From positions 1 through 29,919 of the forward strand of contig JBEKBO010000050.1 of NCBI GenBank assembly GCA_050015355.1: a DNA stretch of 29,919 bases, in the 5' to 3' direction. The notes under the pieces are model-generated. The model did not search any database and was not told the DNA's origin. It worked only from the letters and a program-made list of their open reading frames with translations. Of the stretch, positions 8,265 through 16,337 are shown piece after piece. This DNA is from CAWBRT01 sp050015355. GTDB taxonomy: Bacteria; Acidobacteriota; Terriglobia; Terriglobales; Acidobacteriaceae. A program made the translations under genes and the position numbers. How positions within the stretch are numbered: position 1 is the stretch's first letter; each line of letters starts with the position of its first letter.

Positions 8265-10121
8265 TCATTGCACCGTTTCAGTCCGTCCGAGCGTGTCGCG
8301 CACCTTGCGTGCAAGCGTGCCTAGGTTGAACGGCTTCTGCAAGAAGGCTGCACCCAGCTCGGGAATACCGTGGCGCAACACCGCCTCATCCGCGTAACCG
8401 GACATATAGATCGTCTTCAGATCAAGGCGCAGGCTCCCCAGCATTTGCGCTAACTCCCTCCCACTCATTCCCGGCATCACCAGATCCGTAACTAAAAGGT
8501 CGATGCTTCCCTCTTGTTGGCTCGCTACCGCAAGCGCCTGTTGGCCTGAGCCGGCTGCGAAAACCGTGTATCCCAAGCTGCGCAGATAGCCACACATCGC
8601 CTCCCGCAGTGCTTCTTCGTCTTCGGCAACCAATATCGTTTCTGTTCCCGGCGGACGCGCTTCGGTCTTCGCAGACATCCCGGCGGCGACCGCAACCTTT
8701 ACCCTGGGCAGAGAAACCGTGAAACAGGCGCCCTGGCCGAGTTCACTATAGACCCAGACGTAACCGCCACTTTGTTTCACTATGCCGTAAACCATAGCAA
8801 GGCCCAGTCCCGTTCCCTTACCAACCTCCTTGGTCGTAAAGAATGGGTCGAAGATATGCTCCTGTATCTCCTTGCTTATGCCCGTCCCGGTATCGGTAAC
8901 CGAAAGCCTCACGTAATCCCCAGGTGGTACGTTCGGATGTCCGCCAATACTCTTTTCCTCCACCGTGATATTTTCGGTCGCGATCGTGAGTGTGCCGCCT
9001 TGAGGCATTGCATCGCGCGCGTTCACGCAAAGGTTCATCAGGACCTGACCGATCTGATCCGAGTCAGCTTCGATTGCCCAGAGTGATTCCGCGGCGTTAA
9101 CCCGGAATTCAATGTCTTCGCCGATGAGCCGCCTTAACATCTTCGCAGTTTCATTGATCACCGCATTCAGGTTGAGTACGACCGGGGAAAGAATCTGCTT
9201 GCGGCTGAAAGCCAACATCTGCCGCGTGAGGCTGGCGGCGCGATCAGCAGCCTTCATGATCTCCCGCGTGTTTGTTCGCAGGGTGTCGTGGGCGGGAAGG
9301 CTGTCTTGCAGCATTTCCGTGTAGCTTAGTATGACCATCAGGAGATTGTTGAAGTCATGAGCAATGCCGCCGGCAAGCCGACCTATGGCTTCCATCTTCT
9401 GAGCCTGGCGAAGCTGTTGCTCAAGTTTTTCCCGTTGTTCCTCGGCCCGTTTGCGGTCGCTAGTATCGCGGGCTATTCCGAGAAAGGCCGGCCGTCCGCG
9501 AAACATGATCTTGGTGACGCTCAGTTCCACGGGAACCTCAACACCGTCCGCTCGGACGTGGGCGCTTTCGTAAGACCCAGAGGGCACGTGCCCCCTCAGA
9601 CGAGCCACGACCCTTCGTGCAAAGCGCGGGGAAATGAAGTCAAAGATATTGAGCTGGAGCAGTTGACCACGGGTGTATCCGAGTTGTTTACATGCAGCCT
9701 GGTTCACTTCGAGGATCTGGCCTTGATCGCCGATCACAAAAATACCGTCCGGGGCCAATTCCACGATCGTTCGCAGCCTTTCCTCGCTCTCCGCGAGAGC
9801 CTGCTGCGCCAGCTTGTTCTCCGTGATGTCCACCGCCATGCCGATAACAGCCGGCGCACCTGTTCCCGAAGCGACGAACGGCATTCTGATTGTCTGTTGG
9901 ATACGCACGCGCCCCGATATGTCGTGAAACGGTGCTTCCACTCTGAACTTCGGCCTGCCGCTGTCGATGACCTCCCGGTCCTCTTTCATGAACAGCTCTG
10001 CTTCACTTTGGTCAGCGAGGTAGTCTATCGTGCGGTGGCCAACCATCTGCTCAGGCGTCGTCCCGCAGGCCTCGGCAAGGGCGCGATTGGCGAGCAACAG
10101 GGCCGGCTTGCCGACCGACAA
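8265..10121 (-). CDS. PAS-PAS-HisKA-HATPase-REC part of a broken hybrid sensor histidine kinase
   Basis: The frame is open for 618 codons. Residues of about 1-100 form a PAS domain whose first strands are missing (it begins near PALLLANRALAEACGTTPEQM). Residues 115-225 form a second PAS (RLRTIVELAPDGIFVIGDQG). The HisKA H-box is GRLAGGIAHDFNNLL with the phospho-acceptor at H255. The HATPase domain has its N-box around N363-N367, then DTGTG and KGTGLGLAM. A receiver domain (about 494-615) has acceptor D546 in VTDLVMPGMSG and K596 in LQKPF. The catalytic residues all look intact. The only possible start is a TTG at 10121 without a ribosome-binding site, lying inside the sensor reading frame, so this is most likely the 3' part of a pseudogene rather than a soluble kinase. 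Its own sensor half lies in another frame upstream (10105-10775). Confidence 0.85.
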   Translation of the reverse strand: MSVGKPALLLANRALAEACGTTPEQMVGHRTIDYLADQSEAELFMKEDREVIDSGRPKFRVEAPFHDISGRVRIQQTIRMPFVASGTGAPAVIGMAVDITENKLAQQALAESEERLRTIVELAPDGIFVIGDQGQILEVNQAACKQLGYTRGQLLQLNIFDFISPRFARRVVARLRGHVPSGSYESAHVRADGVEVPVELSVTKIMFRGRPAFLGIARDTSDRKRAEEQREKLEQQLRQAQKMEAIGRLAGGIAHDFNNLLMVILSYTEMLQDSLPAHDTLRTNTREIMKAADRAASLTRQMLAFSRKQILSPVVLNLNAVINETAKMLRRLIGEDIEFRVNAAESLWAIEADSDQIGQVLMNLCVNARDAMPQGGTLTIATENITVEEKSIGGHPNVPPGDYVRLSVTDTGTGISKEIQEHIFDPFFTTKEVGKGTGLGLAMVYGIVKQSGGYVWVYSELGQGACFTVSLPRVKVAVAAGMSAKTEARPPGTETILVAEDEEALREAMCGYLRSLGYTVFAAGSGQQALAVASQQEGSIDLLVTDLVMPGMSGRELAQMLGSLRLDLKTIYMSGYADEAVLRHGIPELGAAFLQKPFNLGTLARKVRDTLGRTETVQ

Positions 10122-10775
10122 ATTTCTCTGCTAAACGAGTCCGGGTAACGACGACTTGATTGCTGTCCAAGATACTTCCAACCCATTCCGGAGGGAGGTG
10201 CTGCTGCGAGAGAACCGTGCCGAAGCGGTCAGGAAAAACGATCATGGCTAAGTCGTAGACGACTCGCCCATCGCGGAATACGGGCACGTCCACGCTGATC
10301 GCAAGCTTTCCAGTCACAGCGCCCCTGAAGACGCTGGTGACAAGCGGCCTACCGGTCGCAAAGAGCTTGCGAGCATCCTGGGTGTTGCGCTGGGGCAACG
10401 GCGCGCCAAATGGGAGAGCAGTATTGAGGAGCTCCTGACCGGTCGCATCTGCAAGGTTGATGTGGGCATCAGGGTAAGCTTCAAGAACCACCTGCACCCG
10501 ATGGTAAAAGGCGGGCAGGTCGCCAGAGACGAGCGAAGTCGAAGTAGCGAGAACGCTCAAGCTAGCCTGGATGCTGGCCAACTCGCGGTCAACGACCAAC
10601 GTAAGTGCCCGCGCTGTTTCCAGCATGCGCTGTTCCGTAAGCGCCCGCCTGCTCTGGTAGTTGTAGTAGACGAGGATCCAGCGGCGATCCACACTGGCAG
10701 CACACAAGCAGCAACGAGAGACGCAAGTCTGAGTCGAATGGAATGCCGGCGGCGGATTCCTGTGGGCCCCCGCAC
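10105..10775 (-). pseudogene. N-terminal transmembrane and Cache-like sensor part of the same kinase, frameshifted and truncated
   Basis: Reading leftward from about 10775, one frame gives a charged start and TM helix 1 (RLRLASLVAACVLPVWIAAG). At the GGATCC at 10674-10679 the meaningful frame changes to ILVYYNYQSRRALTEQRM, continuing as an extracytoplasmic Cache-like domain (VVDRELASIQASLSVLATS, DAHINLADATGQ, SILDSNQVVVTRTRLAEKFVG). Restoring one base there would give an uninterrupted IAAGFLVYYNYQ, so a 1-bp deletion is likely. Near 10105-10121 the Cache domain stops about halfway and the sequence passes directly into a PAS domain in the original frame. The distal Cache half, TM helix 2 and the PAS start are all missing. 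The kinase therefore carries at least two lesions. Confidence 0.75.
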
Positions 10776-10794
10776 CTCCGCCGTAGTGCATGTT

Positions 10795-11070
10795 TCGGAT
10801 ACGTTCCGGGTCAATATCGATTCCGACCCCGCGCGCCCCGTAGTGCCTTGCGGCAGTTATGACGATGCGACCGTCGCCACACCCGAGGTCGTACACCACG
10901 CTGTTTTTCGAAACCTTCGCCATGCGGAGCATTTCGTCGACAACAGCTTGCTCCGTGGGCACGAAGATCACGTCAGGTGTCCTTGCCTCCTGGCAATAAG
11001 TTGGCAGAGCAGCAAGGGCTGACACAGTTAACAGGACTGAAACCGCGGCCCAGCGCCGCAATTTGTTCAT
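10795..11070 (-). pseudogene. Truncated exported class I SAM-dependent methyltransferase
   Basis: The start is the ATG at 11070, preceded by a strong AGAAGGAG. Residues 1-26 form a signal peptide (LRRWAAVSVLLTVSALAALP). Next comes the start of a class I methyltransferase fold: FVPTEQAVVDEMLRMA, motif I VVYDLGCGDGRIVITAAR and motif II GVGIDIDPERIR, ending near residue 92. Everything after the acidic end of beta-2 is missing, about half or more of a normal domain. The frame runs on through the kinase DNA to 10051, making a 339-residue chimera (methyltransferase stub plus Cache segment). Exported methyltransferases of this type occur in Acidobacteriota; this copy cannot bind SAM normally. A deletion joined it to the kinase 5' end at about 10775-10795. 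Confidence 0.75.
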
Positions 11071-11205
11071 GCCAGTCTCCTTCTGCCGTGTCCATAAATC
11101 CCTGCGCGTTACCCTTGCGATGGGCGCCTGCCGGATCATGTCTGGAGCATTACGGAATTGCTTCAGGCCTAGCCTGCATCAACAGCTTTTCGAGCTAACA
11201 CTAGC

Positions 11206-11778
11206 TTATGGCTGGTTTTTCACAGCTTCCACGTTAATATCGACCTTGATTTCCTTGCCAACCGTCGTGCCGGTGGAATCGAATGAGACGTTGTAGTCAA
11301 AACGGTTCAGGGTTGTGCTGGTCTCGATACCGAGGCGGGTTTTGCCCTTAATTTCGGCTTTCGCAAGCGTGATAGGTAGCGTGACCTGGCGAGTAACACC
11401 CTTCATTGTCAGGTTGCCGGTTACTTGAAGCTGATCGCCGATCTTTTCAACCTTGGTGCTCTGAAATCGGATCTCAGGATACTTGTCGGTCTCGAAGAAA
11501 TTGGCGCTTCTAAGATCCTTGTCGCGTGTTTGGTTGTCGGTATTTACACTCGCGGCTTTAATCACGGCCAGCACAGATGACTTGGATGGGTCCTTTTCGT
11601 CGTAGAGAATCATGCCCGAAACGTCGCTGAACCTGCCGTGCACGGTACTAATCATTAGATGCTTTACCGCGAAATTCGCCGAGGAATGGGCAGGATCGAT
11701 TGTGAACTCATCGGCGGCAAAGACTGGCGCCGCAACAAACAGCACAAACCACAATAGCATACTCAAACGTATCCGCAT
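11206..11778 (-). CDS. YceI-family periplasmic lipid-binding-like protein
   Basis: This protein has 190 residues if it starts at the ATG at 11778, chosen because GGAG lies 6 bases upstream and the signal peptide then starts directly (MRIRLSMLLWFVLFVAAPVF, cut before ADEF); the frame is open to 11808. The mature part is a YceI lipocalin-like beta-barrel: FTIDPAHSSANFAVKHLMIS, VHGRFSDVSGMI, DLRSANFFETDKYPEIRFQS, GNLTMKGVTRQVTLP. The length is typical. YceI proteins bind polyisoprenoid-type lipids and often accompany respiratory or stress functions; the role here is unknown. The start overlaps by 16 bases the end of a possible small membrane protein gene, which would allow translational coupling. 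Confidence 0.92.
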   Translation of the reverse strand: MRIRLSMLLWFVLFVAAPVFAADEFTIDPAHSSANFAVKHLMISTVHGRFSDVSGMILYDEKDPSKSSVLAVIKAASVNTDNQTRDKDLRSANFFETDKYPEIRFQSTKVEKIGDQLQVTGNLTMKGVTRQVTLPITLAKAEIKGKTRLGIETSTTLNRFDYNVSFDSTGTTVGKEIKVDINVEAVKNQP

Positions 11779-12017
11779 TTGTAGCTCCATTTCAGAGTAG
11801 TGGCCCAACTGAGAGATGCAGGGATTTTGGGAAGCGATGCAAAGTTCTCCGCCAGCAAAGCGTGCAAGATCAAGTCTGACCTACTACCGGGGATTCGCTT
11901 ATTGGTGACGCATCTGCCAAGCGCTGGCACCAGTGCCAGCATCAACAGGGCCCATATGGGTAAATGCATGAAGAATGTTAGGAAGAAAAGCAATACGAAC
12001 CACGTGACAATGGACAT
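11763..12017 (-). CDS. Possible small membrane protein
   Basis: This is an 84-residue frame with ATG at 12017 and a strong GGAGG six bases upstream. The first 33 residues are almost entirely hydrophobic (WFVLLFFLTFFMHLPIWALL) and would make one or two membrane passes; the rest is polar and featureless. It overlaps the YceI start by 16 bp in another frame. The ribosome-binding site and the hydrophobic N-terminus favour a real gene. The unremarkable C-terminal half suggests it could have been extended by loss of its original stop codon. The family is not recognised. Confidence 0.4.
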   Translation of the reverse strand: MSIVTWFVLLFFLTFFMHLPIWALLMLALVPALGRCVTNKRIPGSRSDLILHALLAENFASLPKIPASLSWATTLKWSYKCGYV

Positions 12018-12084
12018 TGCGGGCCTCCAACATGGAGTTAGGGGCCGAGCTGCATGAAAAGTATGGTGCCGGTCCGATGCGTTG

Positions 12085-12228
12085 TCAAGCGACGGGCGAC
12101 GCCAGAATGGCCGTAACGATGGAGCAAGACAGCGGATCCGTGGCCTTAACGCCGAACAGGAATCGGGTGAGGGGGCGTGTCAGCGCCAGCAATCCGGCGA
12201 TCCCCCGCCAGAACGCTACCAGCTCAAA
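12085..12228 (-). pseudogene. Remnant of an ADOP/FtsX-like ABC permease C-terminus
   Basis: A 48-residue stretch (in a longer open frame starting at 12384) contains GIAGLLALTRPLTRFLFGVK then ATDPLS. This closely resembles the last transmembrane region of the large acidobacterial permeases, which typically read ALTR..LLFGVSATDPLTF before a final helix and ARRA.RVDP. Here the frame ends at SIVTAILASPVA, and the last helix is missing; a nearby frame reads ARRLTTHRTG. No other part of the permease is present. The assignment rests on motif memory. Confidence 0.45.
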
Positions 12229-12390
12229 AGTTTGAGTTGCCCTTCTGACTTTTGGGAACGTCGCAATATGGACGACAAGCACTGCGCCTCGCACTGAACG
12301 GCGCATACCCCATTGTGAGGTGAGCAACCGCCGGCTTTGCTGTAGTGGCGGCTGGAGTATTGACTTAGACTGCCAGCACCCCACAAGAAT

Positions 12391-12414
12391 AAGGAGCCCA
12401 TGTAGGCGCTCCTT
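12391..12414 (-). terminator. Possible intrinsic terminator after the MgtC/DUF4010 gene
   Basis: AAGGAGC and GCTCCTT form a 7-bp stem with a 10-base loop, starting 36 bases past the stop codon on the minus strand. It is followed there by the moderately T-rich ATTCTTGT. The tail is weak, so this may be inefficient. Confidence 0.45.
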
Positions 12415-12450
12415 TCGGCCCGATGGATGCCTATCCAGAAATGATATTCA

Positions 12451-13713
12451 CTATCCTAGCCAAAGTAAGGGGACGAGGCCCAGCGCGGCAAGAGCTGTCA
12501 GAAGCGCGAGGCCCTGCACACCGGTCTTCCGGTCGGCCAGGCCGTAGGCGTAAATTCCTTTCACGAGGTTGTTGCTGGCGGCGGCAATTAGAACTGCGGC
12601 CGCTGCAACTTTCATAGGGGTAAGCGTACCCGCTGCCTGGGTCATCCCCATGATGAACGGATCTACGTCGGTAACACCCATGATGGCGGCCAGAGTATTC
12701 ACTCCCGCTCTTCCAAGATAAGTAACGGCCAACTGGGTCGCTACCAGCATCGCCAGAAACAAAACGGCGAAGAAAAACGCTGCGAGCAGCTCGAGTGGAT
12801 TCTTGGGTTCGAACTCCCGCTGTACCGCCTGAGCACTGGGATCCGCCCGGCGAGTCCAAAGCCAACCAACGCCGACCGCCAGACCTGCCAGTATCAGAAA
12901 GGGCACGGCCAGGAGGGACATCAGTTGTCGGTTGAAAAGGATCAGAAGCGCGACCAAGCGCAGGTACATCACGCCGGAGGCGATTAAGATGCCTCCGGCG
13001 AACAGGTGGGGATGTTGTTCACGAGCGGCTCGGCGCGCCATCACGACGGTGGTGACCGTGGATGAATAGGCACCACCCAGCAAAGCCGCGAGCACTACCC
13101 CACCCTGTCCTTTCGTCAACCTTTGCAGAACATAACTACCGTAAGAGATCGTGCTTACCGCAACCACGACGAGGCAGGTTTTGAAAGGGTTGATGTGGAA
13201 TCGGCCGAATTCCTGATTCGGTAATGCGGGCAGGATGACGCCGGTCAAAAAGAGAAACTTGGCGAAGGTAAGAATTTCTAGAGGAGGGATGCGGACCACA
13301 AGCTTCTCAAGGGCCGCTTTGAGATCGAGCAACAGCAGACTGGCAACACTGAGCGTGGTAGCAATCCACAGATGTCCGTAGCAGACAAGAGCGCCCACTA
13401 GAAACGTCGTAAGCCCAGACATTTCCGAGGTGATGCCAGGGGCTTCCGCGCAGGAAAGCTTGTGCCAGTAAGACAAAAGTAAGAACGCCGCGATCACGAG
13501 AAAGCCCAGCGTCAGCGGCAGCAACTGCGTGCCTGAGAGGAGAGCGATGGAATAACCAATCAAGCCAATGAGCGGGAATGTGCGCACTCCTCCGAATGAG
13601 TAAGAACCCGTTGCTGACTTGTGCCCTTCCCGCTCCAGCCCTATCAGAAAAGACAAAAACAACACCAGAATAATCTTCAGGGCTTCTGGGGGCAGCCGCT
13701 GGTAAAGTTCCAC
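12451..13713 (-). CDS. MgtC/SapB N-terminal domain plus DUF4010 membrane protein
   Basis: This 420-residue polytopic protein starts at a GTG (13713) with GGAGG ten bases upstream. Residues of about 10-130 carry the MgtC/SapB signature (LFLSFLIGLEREGHKS, GVRTFPLIGLIGYSIALLSG). Residues of about 175-415 match DUF4010 (ALLGGAYSSTVTTVVMARRA, NTLAAIMGVTDVDPFIMGMTQ, LIAAASNNLVKGIYAYGL). Roughly a dozen transmembrane helices are apparent. Proteins of this architecture are widespread inner-membrane proteins of uncertain function. The MgtC part suggests a link to magnesium or membrane-potential stress, but that is inference. It is probably monocistronic: 299 bp separate it from the next minus-strand gene, and a hairpin lies downstream. 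Confidence 0.9.
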   Translation of the reverse strand: MELYQRLPPEALKIILVLFLSFLIGLEREGHKSATGSYSFGGVRTFPLIGLIGYSIALLSGTQLLPLTLGFLVIAAFLLLSYWHKLSCAEAPGITSEMSGLTTFLVGALVCYGHLWIATTLSVASLLLLDLKAALEKLVVRIPPLEILTFAKFLFLTGVILPALPNQEFGRFHINPFKTCLVVVAVSTISYGSYVLQRLTKGQGGVVLAALLGGAYSSTVTTVVMARRAAREQHPHLFAGGILIASGVMYLRLVALLILFNRQLMSLLAVPFLILAGLAVGVGWLWTRRADPSAQAVQREFEPKNPLELLAAFFFAVLFLAMLVATQLAVTYLGRAGVNTLAAIMGVTDVDPFIMGMTQAAGTLTPMKVAAAAVLIAAASNNLVKGIYAYGLADRKTGVQGLALLTALAALGLVPLLWLG

Positions 13714-14012
13714 TAGAGTTGGGCCTCCGAGTAGACTCCTGTCTAAAAGGTCTTGGCGCGCACTTGAAATAAGCGTCTATGCTTGCTACAGCCCGTTCCT
13801 TGGAGCCTTCATCAATCCGGAATTTCTTTTCTGACTTCGATAATGGCAGCCATTGTACATCTATTTCTCGCCGAGTCTGTTTTTCTGCTTCGGAGCCCCA
13901 GCTGTATCAGCTATTCGTCCCGTAGCTTCGGATTATTGCCACAAATCCCTCGCATAACCCTGGCGAACTTGTGGCGGCGACTGAACAGCCATGCGAGAGC
14001 CACGCCCAGGAC

Positions 14013-14585
14013 TCAACTCTTGCCATATTGGACGAGTTCCACGGGCATTTGGCTCAGCTTGGCATAAACCCGGCTCCGTCGCAGCAGAGGCCACCAATCG
14101 TAAAGATAGATCTGCATCGGTCGCCACATGGCGACCCATCCGGCAATCGTAAGGCTCTCTCGCACAATGGCAGCCCAAGTGCCGGACTCATTACCTAACA
14201 ACATCTTGCTGAGGAGCAGACACGCAGCCAAGAAAAGCAGCCCGATCAAAAGACTGGTACGGCCCTGCTTTAGGAGGCGCTTGAACTCCAGGTGAGTGAT
14301 CTTGGCACGGTGAGCAAAATGGTTGTGCACGGCCGTCCTGATCAGTTCTTTGGGGTCTTCGGCCGACGAGTGGTCCAAGTAGATACGCAATTTGATCGGA
14401 GCGTTAGGAGAGAATTCTTGGGCCCAGCTCACAATGAATTCTTCCGCGTCGTCGTCGAGATCCTTTTCAATGAACGGAGAAGGGTCCATCGAATTGAAGA
14501 GCTGGTTCATGTCACTCAGTTTCAGACTTATGGTATGGGGATTTTCCCGGTCTGTAGCGGTAGTGTCTGATAATGGAAAACGCAT
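14013..14585 (-). CDS. Conserved hypothetical membrane protein
   Basis: This protein has 190 residues from the ATG at 14585, which has GGAGG seven bases upstream; the frame is open to 14636 but without a better start. Residues of about 20-115 form a soluble domain (ISLKLSDMNQLFNSMDPSPF, EEFIVSWAQEFSPNAPIKLR, VHNHFAHRAKITHLEFKRLL). Two transmembrane helices follow (TSLLIGLLFLAACLLLSKML and IVRESLTIAGWVAMWRPMQI), then YLYDWWPLLRRSRVYAKLSQMP. The order of domains and the AMWRP..I.LYDWWP segment match an uncharacterised bacterial family without an assigned function. It is flanked by about 300 bp on each side and probably has its own promoter. Confidence 0.75.
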   Translation of the reverse strand: MRFPLSDTTATDRENPHTISLKLSDMNQLFNSMDPSPFIEKDLDDDAEEFIVSWAQEFSPNAPIKLRIYLDHSSAEDPKELIRTAVHNHFAHRAKITHLEFKRLLKQGRTSLLIGLLFLAACLLLSKMLLGNESGTWAAIVRESLTIAGWVAMWRPMQIYLYDWWPLLRRSRVYAKLSQMPVELVQYGKS

Positions 14586-14857
14586 ACGAGAACCTCCGCT
14601 ATCTTCGGTTCTACCAATATCGGCTCTGTGCATCAAGGAGTGGTTTCGGTTTCCTTTCGAGGCGAAAAAATTTCCATGTGCGGGCCGGCAAAGTCTTGCC
14701 GCAGTTCGATCAGTCTACACGCACCATAACAGGAGCAGGCCAGATCTGATTGCTCCCGTATCACGGACAACACGGAAGTTATCCGCCGATACCGTATGAA
14801 TTCAACCGGCGCGGTTACCGCAACCTGGGCAGCTCGGCCGTATTCATCGTCGCTATG

Positions 14858-16225
14858 TCAAGCGCCACTGCCGTGAGCGGCGCGAAGGATGGCTGCCAGG
14901 CTCTGGTCGACGTCGGCGTTGGTTGTGGCCCAAGAAGATACACTGATGCGCATTGCGGTTTTGCCCTGCCAAACGGTTCCGCCGCACCAGCAGGTACCTT
15001 CTTCTTGCACCCGACGAATGACTGCTTGGGTTTGCGATGCGTCACCGAATGAGACGAGCACTTGATTGATGACGACGTCATTCAACACATCAAACCCCGC
15101 GGCACGCAAGCCCGCGGCAAACCGCTGAGCATGGGCGCATGTTCTTTCGACCAATTCGGCCAGCCCCGAGCGGCCTAACGACTTGAGCGCGGCCCAAAAT
15201 TCCACGCCGCGGGCTCTTCGCGAGGATTCAGGCGTGTGGTGCATTGGCTCGCGCTTCGTCCCCGGCGAGAGATACGCAGCAGAAATTCCCATGCAGGCGC
15301 GCAGAGCCTCCCCATTCCGGACGATCGCCAGACCGCAATCGTAGCTGACGTTCGGCCATTTATGCGCGTCTGTCGCCCAAGAGTCAGCCTTTTCGAATCC
15401 GTTCCAGAGGTGCTTGTACCTCGGCGATGCGCCCGCCCAGAAACCGAACGCGCCATCGACGTGGACCCAAGCGCCCTGCTCATGCGCGGCGTCGCAGATG
15501 GGAGCTGCGGGATCGAAGGCTCCCGTGTTGACGTTGCCCGCCTGAATGCAAACGATGGCGTGCCGGGAGAGTTTTGGCAATTCCTCCGCGCGCATTCTTC
15601 CTTGTCCATCCGCTTCGACGAGGGTCACGCGCTTACGGCCCATACCGAGCATGTTCAGTGCCTTCAGTAGCGAAGCGTGAACTTCAGCACCCACCACAAC
15701 TTCGATTGGTGGGGCATTGAAGAGTCCATCTTCGACAACGTTCCAGCCTTCGCGCGCAAGGAGCGCATATCGCGCCGCAGCCAGCGAAGTAAAGTTCGCC
15801 ATGGTCGCTCCTGTTACCAAGCCACCCTCGCAATCAAGCGGCAGGCCGAGCGCTTCGCAGACCCAGCGAATCACGACCTCTTCCAATTCCGCGGCGACGG
15901 GAGACATGATGCGCAGAGCGGCGTTTTGGTCCCACGCGCCTGCCAGCCAGTTGGCGGCCAGAGAGGCGGGAATCGTTGCGCCGTTGACAAAACCGAAGTA
16001 GCGTCCGCCGGCGGTTGCCACGGTTGCGGGTGAGCCGATCTCATCCAGCATTGCGAGAACTTCCTCTGGATCGCAACCCGACTCCGGGAAAGGCTCATGA
16101 AATCTCTCGAGTGCGGCAAGCGCAGCTTCCGCCGGTGCGACTCTTCGTTCGGGAGCACCGCTGACATAACCTATGGCCATTTCCGCAGCGTGAGTTAGAA
16201 GTGCAGACATCTCTCGTCTGTTCAC
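14858..16225 (-). CDS. PLP-dependent group II-type amino acid decarboxylase family protein
   Basis: This protein has 455 residues from the GTG at 16225, chosen for GGAGAG seven bases upstream; the frame extends to a TTG at 16270 without such a site. It is a fold-type I PLP enzyme. It has GGLVTGATMANFTSLAAARY (phosphate-binding region), EVHAS with the ring-stacking His183, HVDGAFG with Asp257 that contacts the pyridine nitrogen, and TDAHKWPNVSYD with the Schiff-base Lys289. This matches aromatic-L-amino-acid or glutamate-type decarboxylases and related aldehyde-forming enzymes; the substrate cannot be chosen from motifs. It is the last of four leftward genes (MFS, two CocE-like hydrolases, this enzyme), so it may act on an amino acid or amide released by the hydrolases. 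Confidence 0.9.
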   Translation of the reverse strand: MNRREMSALLTHAAEMAIGYVSGAPERRVAPAEAALAALERFHEPFPESGCDPEEVLAMLDEIGSPATVATAGGRYFGFVNGATIPASLAANWLAGAWDQNAALRIMSPVAAELEEVVIRWVCEALGLPLDCEGGLVTGATMANFTSLAAARYALLAREGWNVVEDGLFNAPPIEVVVGAEVHASLLKALNMLGMGRKRVTLVEADGQGRMRAEELPKLSRHAIVCIQAGNVNTGAFDPAAPICDAAHEQGAWVHVDGAFGFWAGASPRYKHLWNGFEKADSWATDAHKWPNVSYDCGLAIVRNGEALRACMGISAAYLSPGTKREPMHHTPESSRRARGVEFWAALKSLGRSGLAELVERTCAHAQRFAAGLRAAGFDVLNDVVINQVLVSFGDASQTQAVIRRVQEEGTCWCGGTVWQGKTAMRISVSSWATTNADVDQSLAAILRAAHGSGA

Positions 16226-16337
16226 GGTGGAACTCTCCGGCTCTGTCGAGGATTTCAAAAACTTACTCAAGGCGATTCAATGCCGAAACCGGTCACAACA
16301 GACCCGGTCTCGGCGCCACAACATAGCGCAACGACAT

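Larger units (their letters stand above)
12018..12450. other. Intergenic stretch with permease remnant and terminator-like hairpin
   Basis: These 433 bases between the small membrane frame and the MgtC/DUF4010 gene hold no intact gene. They contain the ADOP-like remnant (12085-12228) and a hairpin (12391-12414). The other short frames look random. Confidence 0.5.
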
